From assembly GCF_018612915.1 (NCBI RefSeq), contig NZ_JAGGRL010000002.1:124001-188000 (forward strand): DNA of 64,000 nt, given 5' to 3'. The notes below the pieces were generated by a model. It had not been told where the DNA came from, searched no databases, and saw nothing but the letters and a program-made list of their open reading frames with translations. Origin of the DNA: Stenotrophomonas sp. ISL-67. GTDB lineage: Bacteria; Pseudomonadota; Gammaproteobacteria; Xanthomonadales; Xanthomonadaceae. The position numbers were made by a program, and so were the translations under genes. Position 1 is the first letter of the stretch; each line of letters begins with the position of its first letter. Below, in pieces: positions 45,293 to 56,424 of the stretch.

Positions 45293-45457
45293 GGTAGCGT
45301 CGGTCGCAAGACGACTGCCGGTAATGGCGATCGATTCTTTGACGCATGGAACCCAGACAAAGAGGCTTTGGGTGCTGCCAACGACGATCTCGATCCGGTT
45401 CCATGCGTCAAAGCGCCGATCACCACCATTGGCAGTCGTCTTGCGACCGACCCTACC
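45293..45457. repeat. 165-nt long inverted-repeat element, GTAG-ended (family member A)
   Basis: The left arm from 45293 (GGTAGCGTCGGTCGCAAGAC...) and the right arm ending at 45457 (...GTCTTGCGACCGACCCTACC) pair over about 60 nt with few mismatches. They enclose about 45 nt of spacer. Inside the arms lie TTTGACGCATGGAACC and its complement GGTTCCATGCGTCAAAG. Element B at 57524-57668 has the same plan and shares CCATGCGTCAAAGC. Both sit between the stops of convergent genes (here the BCCT gene and ggt), so the element probably ends or protects transcripts from both sides. No gene is seen in 45196-45511. Confidence 0.85.
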
Positions 45458-45511
45458 GGCACGGCCGGACGCCGGCATGACGCACGCGCCACGCCGGTCA
45501 TCGCCGGTCGG

Positions 45512-47230
45512 TCAGTACCCCGCCGCCTGGCCGTCCTTGCGGCTTTCAGAAGCGCCGTAGTACACCCCGGTTTCCGGATCGCGCATGATCGCCTGGTATC
45601 CGCCGTACGGACCATCGGCGAAGACCACGCGGTGGCCTTTGCGCATCAGTGCGCGCACCGTTTCGTACGGGTAGCCGGTTTCCAGGTTCACTTCGCCGCC
45701 GTCGCTCATCGCGGTGGCCTGGCCGGTCGGTTCGGTCGAACCTTCATGCTGGATGCGCGGCGCATCGCCCGCCTCCTGCAGGTTCATGCCGAAGTCCACC
45801 AGGTTCATCACGATCTGCGCATGGCCCTGTGGCTGCATTGCGCCGCCCATCACCCCGAAACTCATCCACGGCTTGCCGTCCTTGGTCACGAAGCCGGGAA
45901 TGATGGTCTGGAATGGGCGCTTGCCCGGCGCGTAGCCATTGGGGTGGTCCTTGCGCAGCACGAACATCTCGCCGCGATCCTGCAGGATGAAGCCCAGTCC
46001 CGGCGGCGCCATGCCACTGCCCATGCCGCGGTAGTTGGACTGGATCAGCGACACCATCATCCCGTCTGCATCGGCCACCGTCATGTAGATCGTGTCGCCC
46101 TCTTCCAGCTGCTTCGGCGTGCCCGGTTGCACCTCACGCAGCGCCTTGTCCATTGAAATCAGCTTGCGGCGCTCGGCCGCGTATTCCTTCGACACCAGTT
46201 TGGCCACCGGCGCCGGCTGGAACGCCGGGTCGGTGTAGAAACGCGCACGGTCGGCGAAGGCCAGTTTCTTGGCTTCCACGAACAGGTGCACATGTTCCGG
46301 CGAGCCGAACGGAATCTTCGAGAAATCGTAACCCTCCAGCACGTTGAGGATCTGCAGCGCCGCGATGCCCTGGCTGTTCGGCGGCAGCTCCCACACGTCG
46401 TAGCCACGGTAGTTGCTGCTGACCGGATCTACCCATTCGCCATGGTGGCTGGCCATGTCGTCGTAGCTCAGGTAACCGCCATTGGCCTTGAAGTACGTCC
46501 CGATCGTGCGCGCGATGTCGCCCTTGTAGAACGCATCGCGTCCGCCCTGCGCGATCTGCTCCAGGGTACTGGCCAGGTTCGGGTTCTTCCACAGTTCACC
46601 CTTGCGCGGCGCGTGGCCGTTGATCGTGAACTGCTCCTTGAAGCCCGGGTATTGCGACAGCTTGGGCACCGAACGGTCCCAGTAGTAGGCGATCACTTCG
46701 GCCACCGGATGGCCCTCGCGTGCGTAGCGGATCGCCGGCGCCAGGTTGTCGGCCATCGGCTTGCGCCCGAAGCGGTCGTGCAGCGCGAACCACCCATCCA
46801 CCGCGCCCGGCACCGACACCGGCAACGGGCCCGTGGCCGGGATGTCCTTCAGCCCCCGGCGCTGGAACTCGGCCAGGGTCAGCGACTTCGGCGAGCGGCC
46901 CGATCCGTTGTAGCCGTACAGCTTCTGCGTCTTCGGGTCCCACACGATCGCGAACAGGTCTCCGCCCACGCCGTTGCCGGTGGGCTCCATCAAGCCCAGC
47001 GCGGCGTTGGCGGCGATGGCCGCATCCACCGCCGAGCCGCCGCCCTTCATCACATCCAGCGCGATCTGGGTGGCCAGCGGCTGCGAGGTCGCCGCCATCG
47101 CGTGCGGCGCGATCACCTCCGAGCGGGTGGCGAAGCCATGCCCGGTGACCCGGTCGGCAGCAGAAGACAGCATCGGCAGGGCGCACAGCAGCGCGGTGGC
47201 CAGTACGGCACGGACAAGGGGTCGGGACAC
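45512..47230 (-). CDS. ggt: Gamma-glutamyltransferase
   Basis: This periplasmic N-terminal-nucleophile hydrolase cleaves gamma-glutamyl bonds such as those of glutathione. The precursor of about 572 residues from the GTG at 47230 has a signal peptide ([20 protein letters not shown]). The large-subunit start is [31 protein letters not shown]. Self-cleavage should occur before the Thr in [32 protein letters not shown] and [14 protein letters not shown] form the small subunit. Further ATGs upstream (47293, 47356) would give an overlong n-region, so the start is uncertain. It is divergent from the ilv operon. Confidence 0.9.
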   Translation of the reverse strand: MSRPLVRAVLATALLCALPMLSSAADRVTGHGFATRSEVIAPHAMAATSQPLATQIALDVMKGGGSAVDAAIAANAALGLMEPTGNGVGGDLFAIVWDPKTQKLYGYNGSGRSPKSLTLAEFQRRGLKDIPATGPLPVSVPGAVDGWFALHDRFGRKPMADNLAPAIRYAREGHPVAEVIAYYWDRSVPKLSQYPGFKEQFTINGHAPRKGELWKNPNLASTLEQIAQGGRDAFYKGDIARTIGTYFKANGGYLSYDDMASHHGEWVDPVSSNYRGYDVWELPPNSQGIAALQILNVLEGYDFSKIPFGSPEHVHLFVEAKKLAFADRARFYTDPAFQPAPVAKLVSKEYAAERRKLISMDKALREVQPGTPKQLEEGDTIYMTVADADGMMVSLIQSNYRGMGSGMAPPGLGFILQDRGEMFVLRKDHPNGYAPGKRPFQTIIPGFVTKDGKPWMSFGVMGGAMQPQGHAQIVMNLVDFGMNLQEAGDAPRIQHEGSTEPTGQATAMSDGGEVNLETGYPYETVRALMRKGHRVVFADGPYGGYQAIMRDPETGVYYGASESRKDGQAAGY

Positions 47231-47498
47231 GGAATGGATTCCTGGAAGGGTGGCAAGCGCTTGATGGTGGCGGCTGGAGCCCAGTGCGCACATCCGACAA
47301 TGGTCATGCACAGGTCCATCCACGACACTCCGATCCGCGCAGAAACCCCGCTTCAAAACTTGAACTGGCGTTCACCAGAACGCTTTCACGCGCAACCATC
47401 GTTACGTGGCGGGGCTGTGCGCTGGATTCAGCCGAAACCGTTGGAAAATGTCGAAACACGGTTGACAGCGGCAAAACCGCTGTGGTTTTCTCGATCAC

Positions 47499-47627
47499 AT
47501 GTTGCAGCGCCACACGCCCATTCGCGATTCCTTCCCGCCCACCGGTTCCGGTGCGGCCGCGGTCGCCTCGCTTCTTGTCCTCGTACTTATTACCCAACCA
47601 ACAGGTGCGGGACGGACCGGCGTGTAA
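47499..47627 (+). CDS. ilv-leu operon leader peptide
   Basis: This 42-codon open frame runs from ATG 47499 to TAA 47627, upstream of ilvC. Residues 25-31 read LLVLVLI (codons 47571-47591), followed by [12 protein letters not shown] run of Leu, Val and Ile just before a terminator is the hallmark of attenuation control of branched-chain amino-acid operons. The codons used are CTT, CTT, GTC, CTC, GTA, CTT and ATT, which are unusual in a genome that otherwise prefers CTG, GTG and ATC; rare codons would sharpen stalling. It is too short for routine annotation. Confidence 0.85.
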   Translation: MLQRHTPIRDSFPPTGSGAAAVASLLVLVLITQPTGAGRTGV

Positions 47628-47682
47628 GTAGAACTGCCAGGTATCCATCAAAACCCGCACCCACCCTGGTGCGGGTTTTTTC
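47604..47682 (+). terminator. Attenuator of the ilv-leu operon: terminator with competing antiterminator segment
   Basis: The terminator is AAAACCCGCACC-CACCCT-GGTGCGGGTTTT, 47650-47679, a 12-bp stem ending in six T's. The octamer GGTGCGGG at 47604-47611, inside the leader frame, equals the 3' arm and so can pair with the 5' arm CCCGCACC (47654-47661). A ribosome stalled on the Leu/Val/Ile codons would leave 47604-47611 free to form this antiterminator. One that reaches the stop at 47625 would cover it and let the terminator form. This is read directly from the sequence; the mechanism is inference. Confidence 0.88.
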
Positions 47683-47722
47683 GTTTCAGAACCCTCCGCT
47701 TTCCCTCCAAAGGACCTCCCCC

Positions 47723-48697
47723 ATGAGCACCAACGACCTGCCCCAGATCAAGATCGCTGTTGTCGGCTACGGCAGCCAGGGCCGCGCCCACGCCCTCAAC
47801 CTGCGTGAATCCGGCTTCGACGTGGTCATCGGCCTGCGTCCGGGTGGCCCGACCGAGGTCAAGGCACAGGCCGACGGCTTCACCGTCAAGGCGCCCGCCG
47901 AGGCCGTGAAGGACGCCGACCTGGTTGCCGTGCTGACCCCGGACATGGTGCAGAAGAAGCTCTACGAAGACGTGCTGGCGCCGAACATGAAACAGGGCGC
48001 GGTGCTGCTGTTCGCCCACGGGTTGAACGTGCACTTCAACATGATCGCCCCGCGCGATGACCTGGACGTGGTGCTGGTCGCGCCGAAGGGCCCGGGCGCG
48101 CTGGTCCGCCGCGAATATGAAATCGGCCGTGGCGTGCCGTGCATCTGGGCGGTCTACCAGGACCGCAGCGGCAAGGCCGCCGAGTACGCGCTGGCCTACG
48201 CCGCCGGCCTGGGCGGGGCGCGCGCCAACCTGATCCAGACCACGTTCAAGGAAGAAACCGAGACCGACCTGTTCGGTGAGCAGGCGGTGCTGTGCGGCGG
48301 CGCCTCGGCACTGGTCCAGGCCGGTTTCGAAACGCTGGTGGAAGCCGGCTACCAGCCGGAAATCGCCTATTACGAAGTGCTGCACGAACTGAAGCTGATC
48401 GTGGACCTGTTCTACGAAGGCGGCATCACCCGCATGCTGGAGTTCATCTCCGAAACCGCGCAGTACGGCGATTACGTGAGCGGCCCGCGGGTGATCGACG
48501 CCGGCACCAAGGAGCGCATGAAGGCGGTGCTGGCCGACATCCAGGACGGCACGTTCACCAAGAACTGGGTGGCCGAATACGAAGCGGGCCTGCCGAACTA
48601 CAACAGGTTCAAGCAGGCCGACCTGGAACACCCGATCGAGAAGGTAGGCAAGGAACTGCGCGCCAAGATGGTCTGGTTGCAAGGTCAAGCCGCGTAA
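47723..48697 (+). CDS. ilvC: Ketol-acid reductoisomerase
   Basis: IlvC carries out the second common step of valine and isoleucine synthesis, isomerising and reducing acetohydroxy acids with NADPH and Mg2+. The 324-residue class I enzyme has the N-terminal Rossmann motif [37 protein letters not shown] and [14 protein letters not shown]. The knotted C-terminal domain with metal-binding acids follows ([36 protein letters not shown]). AAAGGACC precedes the ATG at 47723. It is the first structural gene after the attenuator. Confidence 0.97.
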   Translation: MSTNDLPQIKIAVVGYGSQGRAHALNLRESGFDVVIGLRPGGPTEVKAQADGFTVKAPAEAVKDADLVAVLTPDMVQKKLYEDVLAPNMKQGAVLLFAHGLNVHFNMIAPRDDLDVVLVAPKGPGALVRREYEIGRGVPCIWAVYQDRSGKAAEYALAYAAGLGGARANLIQTTFKEETETDLFGEQAVLCGGASALVQAGFETLVEAGYQPEIAYYEVLHELKLIVDLFYEGGITRMLEFISETAQYGDYVSGPRVIDAGTKERMKAVLADIQDGTFTKNWVAEYEAGLPNYNRFKQADLEHPIEKVGKELRAKMVWLQGQAA

Positions 48698-48735
48698 CCG
48701 CGCGGCTCCCCCACCGCTTTGTCAAAGGTCACCGC

Positions 48736-50472
48736 ATGAACACCTCCGCACACAGCACCGCGCCCCGCAACGGCGCACGCTGGTTGACGCAGGCCCTGGA
48801 AGCCGAGGGCGTCGATACGCTGTTCGGCTATCCGGGCGGCACCATCATGCCCTTCTACGACGCCCTGGTGGATTCGGGGCTCAAGCACATCCTGGTGCGC
48901 CACGAACAGGGCGCCGCATTGGCCGCCAACGGCTATGCCCGCGCCAGCGGACGGGTGGGTGTTTGCGTAGCCACCTCCGGCCCGGGCGCCTCCAACCTGG
49001 TCACCGGCATCGCCGATGCGATGCTGGATTCGGTGCCGATGGTCTGCATCACCGGCCAGGTCGCCACGCCGCTGCTGGGCACCGACGCGTTCCAGGAACT
49101 GGACGTGTTCGGGCTGACCCTGCCGATCGTCAAGCACAGCTGGCTGGTGCGCTCGGTCGACGATCTGCCGCGCGTGGTCCGCGAAGCCTTCCGGATCGCG
49201 CGCGAAGGCCGCCCCGGCCCGGTGCTGATCGACCTGCCCAAGGATGTGCAGGTCGCCGACGCCAACCACCTGCCGGTGCATGTGCCGGAGACGGTCAACC
49301 CGCCGGTTGCCCCGGCTGACGCGGCCCTGGCCGACGCCATCGCCGCGATCCAGGCCGCTGAAAAGCCGGTGGTCTACGCCGGTGGCGGCGTGGCCCTGGG
49401 CGATGCGGTGGAAGACTTCCGCGCCTTCGTCGACGCCACCGCCATTCCCACCGTACTGACCCTGCGTGGCCTGGGTGGGTTGCCGGCACAGCACCCGCAC
49501 TACCTGGGCATGCTGGGCATGCACGGCACCCGCGCGGCGAACATGGCCGTGCAGGAAAGCGACCTGCTGGTGGTGGTCGGCGCACGTTTCGACGACCGCG
49601 CCACCGGCAAGTTGAACGAATTCGCGCCGTTCGCCCGCGTCATCCACATCGACGCCGATGCCTATGAGATCTCCAAGCTGCGTACCGCCGATGTGGCGGT
49701 GCCGGGCAATGTCGGCGCCGCACTGCGTGCGCTGACCGCGGCCGTGGCCGGCGCACCCGCGTCGCAGGAAGCATGGCGCAGGCGCTGTGCCGGGCACCGC
49801 GAGCGTTTTGCCGCCCGCTACGACGCACCGGGCGCGCATATCTACGCCCCGGCGCTGTTGAAACGCCTGAGCGAAGTGGCTCCGGCCGACGCGATCATTG
49901 CCTGCGATGTCGGCCAGCACCAGATGTGGGTAGCCCAACACTGCCGCTTCAACCACCCGCGCAACCACCTGACCAGCGGTGCACTGGGCACCATGGGCTT
50001 CGGCCTGCCGGCGGCGATGGGCGCGCAGTTCGCCTGCCCCGACCGCACCGTGGTACTGGTCTCCGGCGACGGCAGCTTCATGATGAACGTGCAGGAGCTG
50101 GCCACCATCGCCCGCTGCCGCCTGCCGGTGAAGATCGTGCTGCTGGACAACAGCTCGCTGGGCATGGTCCGACAGTGGCAGGAACTGTTCTTCGCCGAGC
50201 GTTACAGCGAGATCGACCTGTCCGACAACCCGGACTTCGCTGCACTGGCCAAGGTGTTCGGCATTCCGGCTACCCGCATCGACGCCCGCGACGACGTTGA
50301 AGGCGGCCTGGCCGCGCTGCTGGCCGAACCCGGCCCGGCGCTGCTGCACGTGGCCATCGACGCGCGTGCCAACGTGTGGCCGCTGGTGCCGCCCAACAAT
50401 GCCAACAGCACCATGCTGGAAAGCAACCCTGCCCATCAGCCCCAGGAGTTCCCCCATGCAATACCGGCTTGA
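48736..50472 (+). CDS. ilvG: Acetolactate synthase, large (catalytic) subunit
   Basis: The 578-residue thiamine-diphosphate enzyme condenses two pyruvates, or pyruvate with 2-oxobutyrate. The N-terminal domain has DTLFGYPGGTIMPFYDAL and the catalytic Glu in VRHEQGAALAANGYARASG. The central domain has GTDAFQELDVFGLTLPIVKHS, and the C-terminal ThDP motif is GDGSFMMNVQELATIARCRLP...LDNSSLGMVRQWQ. It overlaps the small-subunit gene by 17 nt. The name ilvG versus ilvB depends on convention; in this operon it pairs with an ilvM-like ACT subunit. Confidence 0.95.
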   Translation: MNTSAHSTAPRNGARWLTQALEAEGVDTLFGYPGGTIMPFYDALVDSGLKHILVRHEQGAALAANGYARASGRVGVCVATSGPGASNLVTGIADAMLDSVPMVCITGQVATPLLGTDAFQELDVFGLTLPIVKHSWLVRSVDDLPRVVREAFRIAREGRPGPVLIDLPKDVQVADANHLPVHVPETVNPPVAPADAALADAIAAIQAAEKPVVYAGGGVALGDAVEDFRAFVDATAIPTVLTLRGLGGLPAQHPHYLGMLGMHGTRAANMAVQESDLLVVVGARFDDRATGKLNEFAPFARVIHIDADAYEISKLRTADVAVPGNVGAALRALTAAVAGAPASQEAWRRRCAGHRERFAARYDAPGAHIYAPALLKRLSEVAPADAIIACDVGQHQMWVAQHCRFNHPRNHLTSGALGTMGFGLPAAMGAQFACPDRTVVLVSGDGSFMMNVQELATIARCRLPVKIVLLDNSSLGMVRQWQELFFAERYSEIDLSDNPDFAALAKVFGIPATRIDARDDVEGGLAALLAEPGPALLHVAIDARANVWPLVPPNNANSTMLESNPAHQPQEFPHAIPA

Positions 50473-50716
50473 CCTGGTGCTGGTTCCGGCCGAAGGCGCG
50501 CTGCTGCGCGTGATCGGCATGGCCGAACGCCGTGGCTTTGCGCCGCGCGCGATCGTGGGTGCGCCGAATGCGGCCGACGACGGTCGCTGGCACCTGCAGC
50601 TGGTGGTGGACAGCACCCGTCCGCCGGAGACGCTGTGCCGCCAGATCGAAAAGATCTACGACTGTGTTTCGGTGCGCATCAGTGCGCTGGAACCGGGTAG
50701 TGGAGTCACTGTATGA
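50456..50716 (+). CDS. ilvM: Acetolactate synthase small subunit (ACT domain)
   Basis: The 86-residue protein is a single ACT domain (YRLDLVLVPAEGALLRVIGMAERRGFAPRAIVG, then WHLQLVVDSTRPPETLCRQIEKIYDCVSV). It is the size of IlvM-type regulatory subunits rather than the longer IlvH/IlvN types. It should bind and activate the large subunit and may carry feedback control. The start at 50456 follows CCAGGAG and lies inside the end of the large-subunit gene, so translation is coupled. A 219-nt gap to ilvA follows, unusual within this otherwise tight operon. Confidence 0.9.
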   Translation: MQYRLDLVLVPAEGALLRVIGMAERRGFAPRAIVGAPNAADDGRWHLQLVVDSTRPPETLCRQIEKIYDCVSVRISALEPGSGVTV

Positions 50717-50935
50717 ACGCCCGCGCCGTGGTTTCGGTGCCGGTACGGAGGGGTCTTCTTCAAGGCCGGTCGCCGACATGCAGCCGCATGGGTCATTTCC
50801 GCGCAGCCACGCGTGAATCACGTTCCGTCCTTGCGGCGGGTTCCGCGCGCATGGCGATGCGTTCATCGCACAGGCGCCCGCTGGTCATGGGGCGCGGCGT
50901 GGCTCTACGGCCAACGGTCGTTCACCGGAGCGGTC

Positions 50936-52033
50936 ATGCCGGCTAGCCGTGCCCCGCAGGAATCGGAGGTAGGCGATGTAAGTGTCGCCGACGTGCTGGC
51001 CGCGCAGGCGCGGCTGCGCCGGTTCCTGCCGCCCACGCCACTGCATTATGCGGAGCGGTTCGGCACCTGGCTGAAGCTGGAGAACCTGCAGCGCACCGGG
51101 TCGTACAAGGTGCGCGGTGCATTGAACGCGCTGCTGGCCGGTCGCGAGCGCGGCGATGACCGTCCGGTGATCTGCGCCTCGGCCGGCAACCACGCCCAGG
51201 GCGTGGCGTGGTCGGCCTACCGGCTGGATATCCCGGCCATCACCGTGATGCCGCACGGTGCCCCGGCGACCAAGATCGCCGGCGTCGCACATTGGGGCGC
51301 TACCGTGCGCCAGCATGGCACCAGTTATGACGAGGCGTACGCCTTCGCACGCGCCCTGGCTGACCAGCATGGCTACCGCTTCCTGTCGGCATTCGACGAT
51401 CCGGACGTGATCGCCGGCCAGGGCACGCTGGGCATCGAGCTGGCCGCGCACGCACCAGACGTGGTGATCGTGCCGATCGGCGGCGGCGGGCTCGCCTCCG
51501 GCGTGGCGCTGGCACTCAAGTCGCAGGGCGTGCGCATCGTCGGCGCGCAGGTCGAGGGCGTGGATTCCATGGCCCGCGCGATCCGCGGCGATGTGCGCGA
51601 AATCGCGCCGGTGGCCACCCTGGCCGACGGCGTGAAAGTAAAGATTCCCGGCACGCTCACCCGCCGCCTGTGCAGCGCGCTGCTGGATGACGTGGTGATC
51701 GTGCGCGAAGCCGAGCTGCGTGAAACCCTGGTCCGGCTGGCGCTGGAGGAACACATCATCGCCGAAGGCGCCGGCGCGCTGGCGCTGGCCGCCGGCCGCC
51801 GCGTGGCCGGCAGGCGCAAGTGCGCGGTGGTATCTGGCGGCAACATCGACGCGATGGTGCTGGCGCAGCTGCTCTCCGACATCCGCCCGCGCCCGCCGCG
51901 CAAACCGCGCCGCCGCGCCAGCGAGCGAACACGGCCACCGCTACCGACCGTGCTCGCGCCACCCCCGAATTCCATCGCCCTTCCTTCCCCTGCCTTGCCA
52001 TCCGACCTTGCCGTCGAGGAGACCTCCTGGTGA
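50936..52033 (+). CDS. ilvA: Threonine dehydratase without regulatory ACT-like domain
   Basis: This PLP enzyme deaminates threonine to 2-oxobutyrate for isoleucine. The 365-residue protein starts at ATG 50936 behind ACCGGAGCGG. The PLP lysine is in [14 protein letters not shown], and other motifs are [15 protein letters not shown] and the phosphate loop [18 protein letters not shown]. The catalytic part ends near [21 protein letters not shown]. It is followed by a basic and proline-rich tail ([21 protein letters not shown]...) in place of the C-terminal isoleucine-sensing domain of E. coli IlvA. The overlap with leuA is 4 nt if leuA starts at GTG 52030. Confidence 0.92.
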   Translation: MPASRAPQESEVGDVSVADVLAAQARLRRFLPPTPLHYAERFGTWLKLENLQRTGSYKVRGALNALLAGRERGDDRPVICASAGNHAQGVAWSAYRLDIPAITVMPHGAPATKIAGVAHWGATVRQHGTSYDEAYAFARALADQHGYRFLSAFDDPDVIAGQGTLGIELAAHAPDVVIVPIGGGGLASGVALALKSQGVRIVGAQVEGVDSMARAIRGDVREIAPVATLADGVKVKIPGTLTRRLCSALLDDVVIVREAELRETLVRLALEEHIIAEGAGALALAAGRRVAGRRKCAVVSGGNIDAMVLAQLLSDIRPRPPRKPRRRASERTRPPLPTVLAPPPNSIALPSPALPSDLAVEETSW

Positions 52034-52035
52034 CC

Positions 52036-53583
<1,548 letters not shown>

Positions 53584-53593
53584 GGAACACGCC

Positions 53594-54376
53594 ATGAGCG
53601 CCTTCGACAGCTTGAATACCGCTGACCCGTCCCAGACCTGGAACGCACACGACTACGCCATCGATGCCGGCTTCGTGCCGGTGCTCGGCGGTGCGGTGGC
53701 ACGCCTGCTCGACCCGCAGCGCGGCGAGCGGATCCTCGACCTGGGCTGCGGCGATGGCGTGCTCAGCTTCGACCTGGCACTCAGCGGTGCGCACGTGACC
53801 GGCGTGGACAGCTCGCCCGAGCTGATCGGCGGCGCGCGCGCACGCGGCATCGACGCTCAGCTGATGGATGCCCAGGCGATGACCTTCGAGCGCCGCTTCG
53901 ATGCGGTGTTCAGCAACGCCGCGCTGCACTGGATGCGCGAACCGGACAAGGTGGTCGACGGCGTGCGCCGTGCGCTGCGCCCTGGCGGCCGTTTCGTGGC
54001 CGAGATGGGTGGCCAGGGCAACGTCGCCACGATCACCAGCGCGCTGCAGGCCGCCCTGTGCAGCAACGGCCATGCGGTGCCGGCGTTCCCGTGGTACTTC
54101 CCGAGTGAAGACGAGTACGCCGACCGCCTGCGCGCGCACGGCTTCCAGGTACGCCACATCGAATGCCTGGCGCGCCCGACCGTACTGCCCACCGGCATGC
54201 AGGGCTGGCTGCGCACCTTCGCGTCGCCGTTCCTGGCCGGGCTGGATGCCAGCCAGCGCCAGCGCGTGCTCGACGACACCGTGGCCCTGCTGTCGCCGAC
54301 CCAGCGCGATGCGCACGGCCAGTGGACCGCCGATTACGTGCGCCTGCGCTTCGATGCGCGGCTGCGCACTTCCTGA
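53594..54376 (+). CDS. SAM-dependent methyltransferase within the leucine operon, trans-aconitate methyltransferase-like
   Basis: The 260-residue class I methyltransferase has motif I RILDLGCGDGVLSFDLA (about residues 46-62), an acidic loop VTGVDSSPELIGGAR, FDAVFSNAALHWMREPDKVVDGVRRALRPGGRFVAEMGG and a C-terminal helical cap. The SSPxxI and FSNAALHW segments resemble the Tam/Tmt1 trans-aconitate methyltransferases. It lies 10 nt after leuA and 48 nt before leuC in the same strand, so it is co-transcribed with leucine genes. Yeast Tmt1 also methylates 3-isopropylmalate, the LeuC substrate, which makes a role in handling that intermediate or its dehydration by-product plausible. This is inference. 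Confidence 0.85.
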   Translation: MSAFDSLNTADPSQTWNAHDYAIDAGFVPVLGGAVARLLDPQRGERILDLGCGDGVLSFDLALSGAHVTGVDSSPELIGGARARGIDAQLMDAQAMTFERRFDAVFSNAALHWMREPDKVVDGVRRALRPGGRFVAEMGGQGNVATITSALQAALCSNGHAVPAFPWYFPSEDEYADRLRAHGFQVRHIECLARPTVLPTGMQGWLRTFASPFLAGLDASQRQRVLDDTVALLSPTQRDAHGQWTADYVRLRFDARLRTS

Positions 54377-54424
54377 CAGAACCGAACCCACCTATCGTCA
54401 CATGAACCACCGCAAGGCCATTCC

Positions 54425-55846
54425 ATGAACCCAGCTCCCCGCACCCTGTACGACAAACTGTGGGACGCCCACGTGGTCGTGCCCGAATCGGACAGCGCGC
54501 CCGCCGTGCTGTACATCGACCTGCACCTGATCCACGAAGTGACCTCGCCGCAGGCCTTCACCGAACTGCGCGAGCGCGGCCTGTCGCCGCGCCGCCCGGA
54601 CCGGACCAAGGCCACGATGGATCATTCCACCCCGACCCTGCCGGCCGGTGCCGACGGCAGGCTGCCGTATGCCAGCGCCGCCTCCGAGGCGCAGGTGGCG
54701 ATGCTGGCGCGCAACTGCACCGGGTACGGCATCGAGCTGTTCGACCTGCAGTCGGCCAACCGCGGCATCGTGCATGTGATCGCGCCGGAACAGGGCTTCA
54801 CCCAGCCCGGCATGACCATTGTGTGCGGCGACAGCCACACCTCCACCCACGGCGCTTTTGGTGCGCTGGCGTTCGGCATCGGCACCAGCGAGATCGGCCA
54901 CGTGCTGGCCACCCAGTGCCTGCTGCAGCGCAAGGCGAAGACCATGGCGATCACCGTCGACGGCGCGTTGGCGCCGGGCGTGGGCGCCAAGGACGTGGTG
55001 CTGCACATCATCGGCGTGATCGGCGTGAATGGCGGTACCGGCCATGTGCTGGAGTTCCGTGGCAGCGCGATCACCGCGATGGACATGGAACAGCGCATGA
55101 CCCTGTGCAACATGTCGATTGAAGCCGGCGCGCGCGCCGGCATGGTCGCGCCGGACCAGGTCACCTTCGACTGGGTGGCCAACACCCCGCGCGGCCCCAA
55201 AGGCGCGGAGTTCGACGCGGCCGTGGCGCAGTGGTCGCAGCTGCGCAGCGATGCCGGCGCCCGCTTCGACGTGGAGGTCCACATCGACGCCGCCGACATC
55301 CGCCCGACCCTGACCTGGGGTACCCACCCGGGCACGGCCATCGCCGTGGACGCGCCGATCCCGGCGGCCAACGATGCCGCCGACCAGAAGGGCCTGGACT
55401 ACATGCACTTCCACGCCGGGCAGACCCTGGTCGGCACGCCGGTGGACGTGGTGTTCGTCGGCTCGTGCACCAACGGCCGCCTCAGCGACATGCGGGAAGT
55501 GGCGCACGTGCTGCAGGGCCGGCGCGTCGCCACCGGCGTGCGCATGCTGGTCGTGCCGGGGTCGGAAATCGTCAAGCGCCAGGCCGAGGCCGAAGGCATC
55601 GACGCCATCGTGCGCGCCGCCGGGGCCGAATGGCGCGAGCCGGGCTGCTCGATGTGCATCGCCATGAACGGCGACCTGGTCGCGCCCGGGCAGCTGGCGG
55701 TGAGCACCAGCAACCGCAACTTCGAAGGTCGCCAGGGCCCGGGTTCGCGCACCCTGCTCGCTTCGCCGATCACCGCGGCGTGGGCGGCAGTGAATGGCCG
55801 GGTAGCCGACCCGCGTGAACTGTATGCCAGCCAGGAGGTGGCCTGA
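54425..55846 (+). CDS. leuC: 3-isopropylmalate dehydratase, large subunit
   Basis: LeuC holds the 4Fe-4S cluster of the isomerase that converts 2- to 3-isopropylmalate. The 473-residue length is usual. It begins [13 protein letters not shown], with [48 protein letters not shown] and the cluster cysteines in [15 protein letters not shown] and [11 protein letters not shown]. The 3' end carries [27 protein letters not shown]. The stop overlaps the leuD start by one base (TGATG). Confidence 0.97.
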   Translation: MNPAPRTLYDKLWDAHVVVPESDSAPAVLYIDLHLIHEVTSPQAFTELRERGLSPRRPDRTKATMDHSTPTLPAGADGRLPYASAASEAQVAMLARNCTGYGIELFDLQSANRGIVHVIAPEQGFTQPGMTIVCGDSHTSTHGAFGALAFGIGTSEIGHVLATQCLLQRKAKTMAITVDGALAPGVGAKDVVLHIIGVIGVNGGTGHVLEFRGSAITAMDMEQRMTLCNMSIEAGARAGMVAPDQVTFDWVANTPRGPKGAEFDAAVAQWSQLRSDAGARFDVEVHIDAADIRPTLTWGTHPGTAIAVDAPIPAANDAADQKGLDYMHFHAGQTLVGTPVDVVFVGSCTNGRLSDMREVAHVLQGRRVATGVRMLVVPGSEIVKRQAEAEGIDAIVRAAGAEWREPGCSMCIAMNGDLVAPGQLAVSTSNRNFEGRQGPGSRTLLASPITAAWAAVNGRVADPRELYASQEVA

Positions 55847-56424
55847 TGAGCGGCTTCCGTACCCTGGCCTCGACCAGCGTGGTGCTGCGCGAGACCAACA
55901 TCGACACCGACCAGATCATTCCGGCGCGGTTCCTGTCCACCACCGAACGCGCCGGGCTGGGCAAGCACGCCTTCAACGACTGGCGCTGGCAGGCCGACGG
56001 CACCCCGAACCCGGGCTTCGCGTTCAACCAGCCACACAACGCCGGGCGCGGCATCCTGCTGGCCGGCCGCAACTTCGGCTGCGGCTCGTCACGCGAGCAT
56101 GCACCGTGGGCGCTGGCCGACCTGGGCCTGCGCGCGATCGTCAGCAGTGAAATCGCCGACATCTTCCGTGGCAATTCGCTGAAGAACGGCTTGTTGCCGA
56201 TCGTGCTGGACGAAGCCGACGTGCAGACCCTGATGCAGCGGCCTGACGACGAACTGACCATCGACATCGCCGCGCGCGAACTGCGCACGCCCGATGGCCG
56301 CGTTTATGCTTTCCCGCTGGACGGGTTCTCGCAGACCTGCCTGCTCGAAGGCGTGGACCAGCTGGGATACCTGTTGGGCCGCGCCCCCGATATCGAACGT
56401 TACGAGAGTGAACATGCACGCTGA
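55846..56424 (+). CDS. leuD: 3-isopropylmalate dehydratase, small subunit
   Basis: The 192-residue partner of LeuC supplies the swivel domain. Motifs are [19 protein letters not shown] near the N-terminus, then [49 protein letters not shown]. Its start shares one base with the leuC stop, and its end overlaps leuB by 11 nt, so all three leu genes are translationally coupled. Confidence 0.97.
   Translation: MSGFRTLASTSVVLRETNIDTDQIIPARFLSTTERAGLGKHAFNDWRWQADGTPNPGFAFNQPHNAGRGILLAGRNFGCGSSREHAPWALADLGLRAIVSSEIADIFRGNSLKNGLLPIVLDEADVQTLMQRPDDELTIDIAARELRTPDGRVYAFPLDGFSQTCLLEGVDQLGYLLGRAPDIERYESEHAR

Noticed and set aside
47462-47490. TTGACA at 47462 as the -35 box of the ilv operon promoter
   Set aside because: No acceptable -10 box lies 16-18 nt downstream, and the transcript would begin too close to the leader ATG for a ribosome site; the TTGACAGCGG is better explained as part of the hairpin CAGCGG-CAAAA-CCGCTG.
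50713-50946. 77-codon frame filling the ilvM-ilvA gap with ATGA overlap at its start
   Set aside because: The position is suggestive, but third codon positions are poor in G/C compared with neighbouring genes, and the product is an Arg/Ser-rich sequence with no pattern; probably untranslated spacer.
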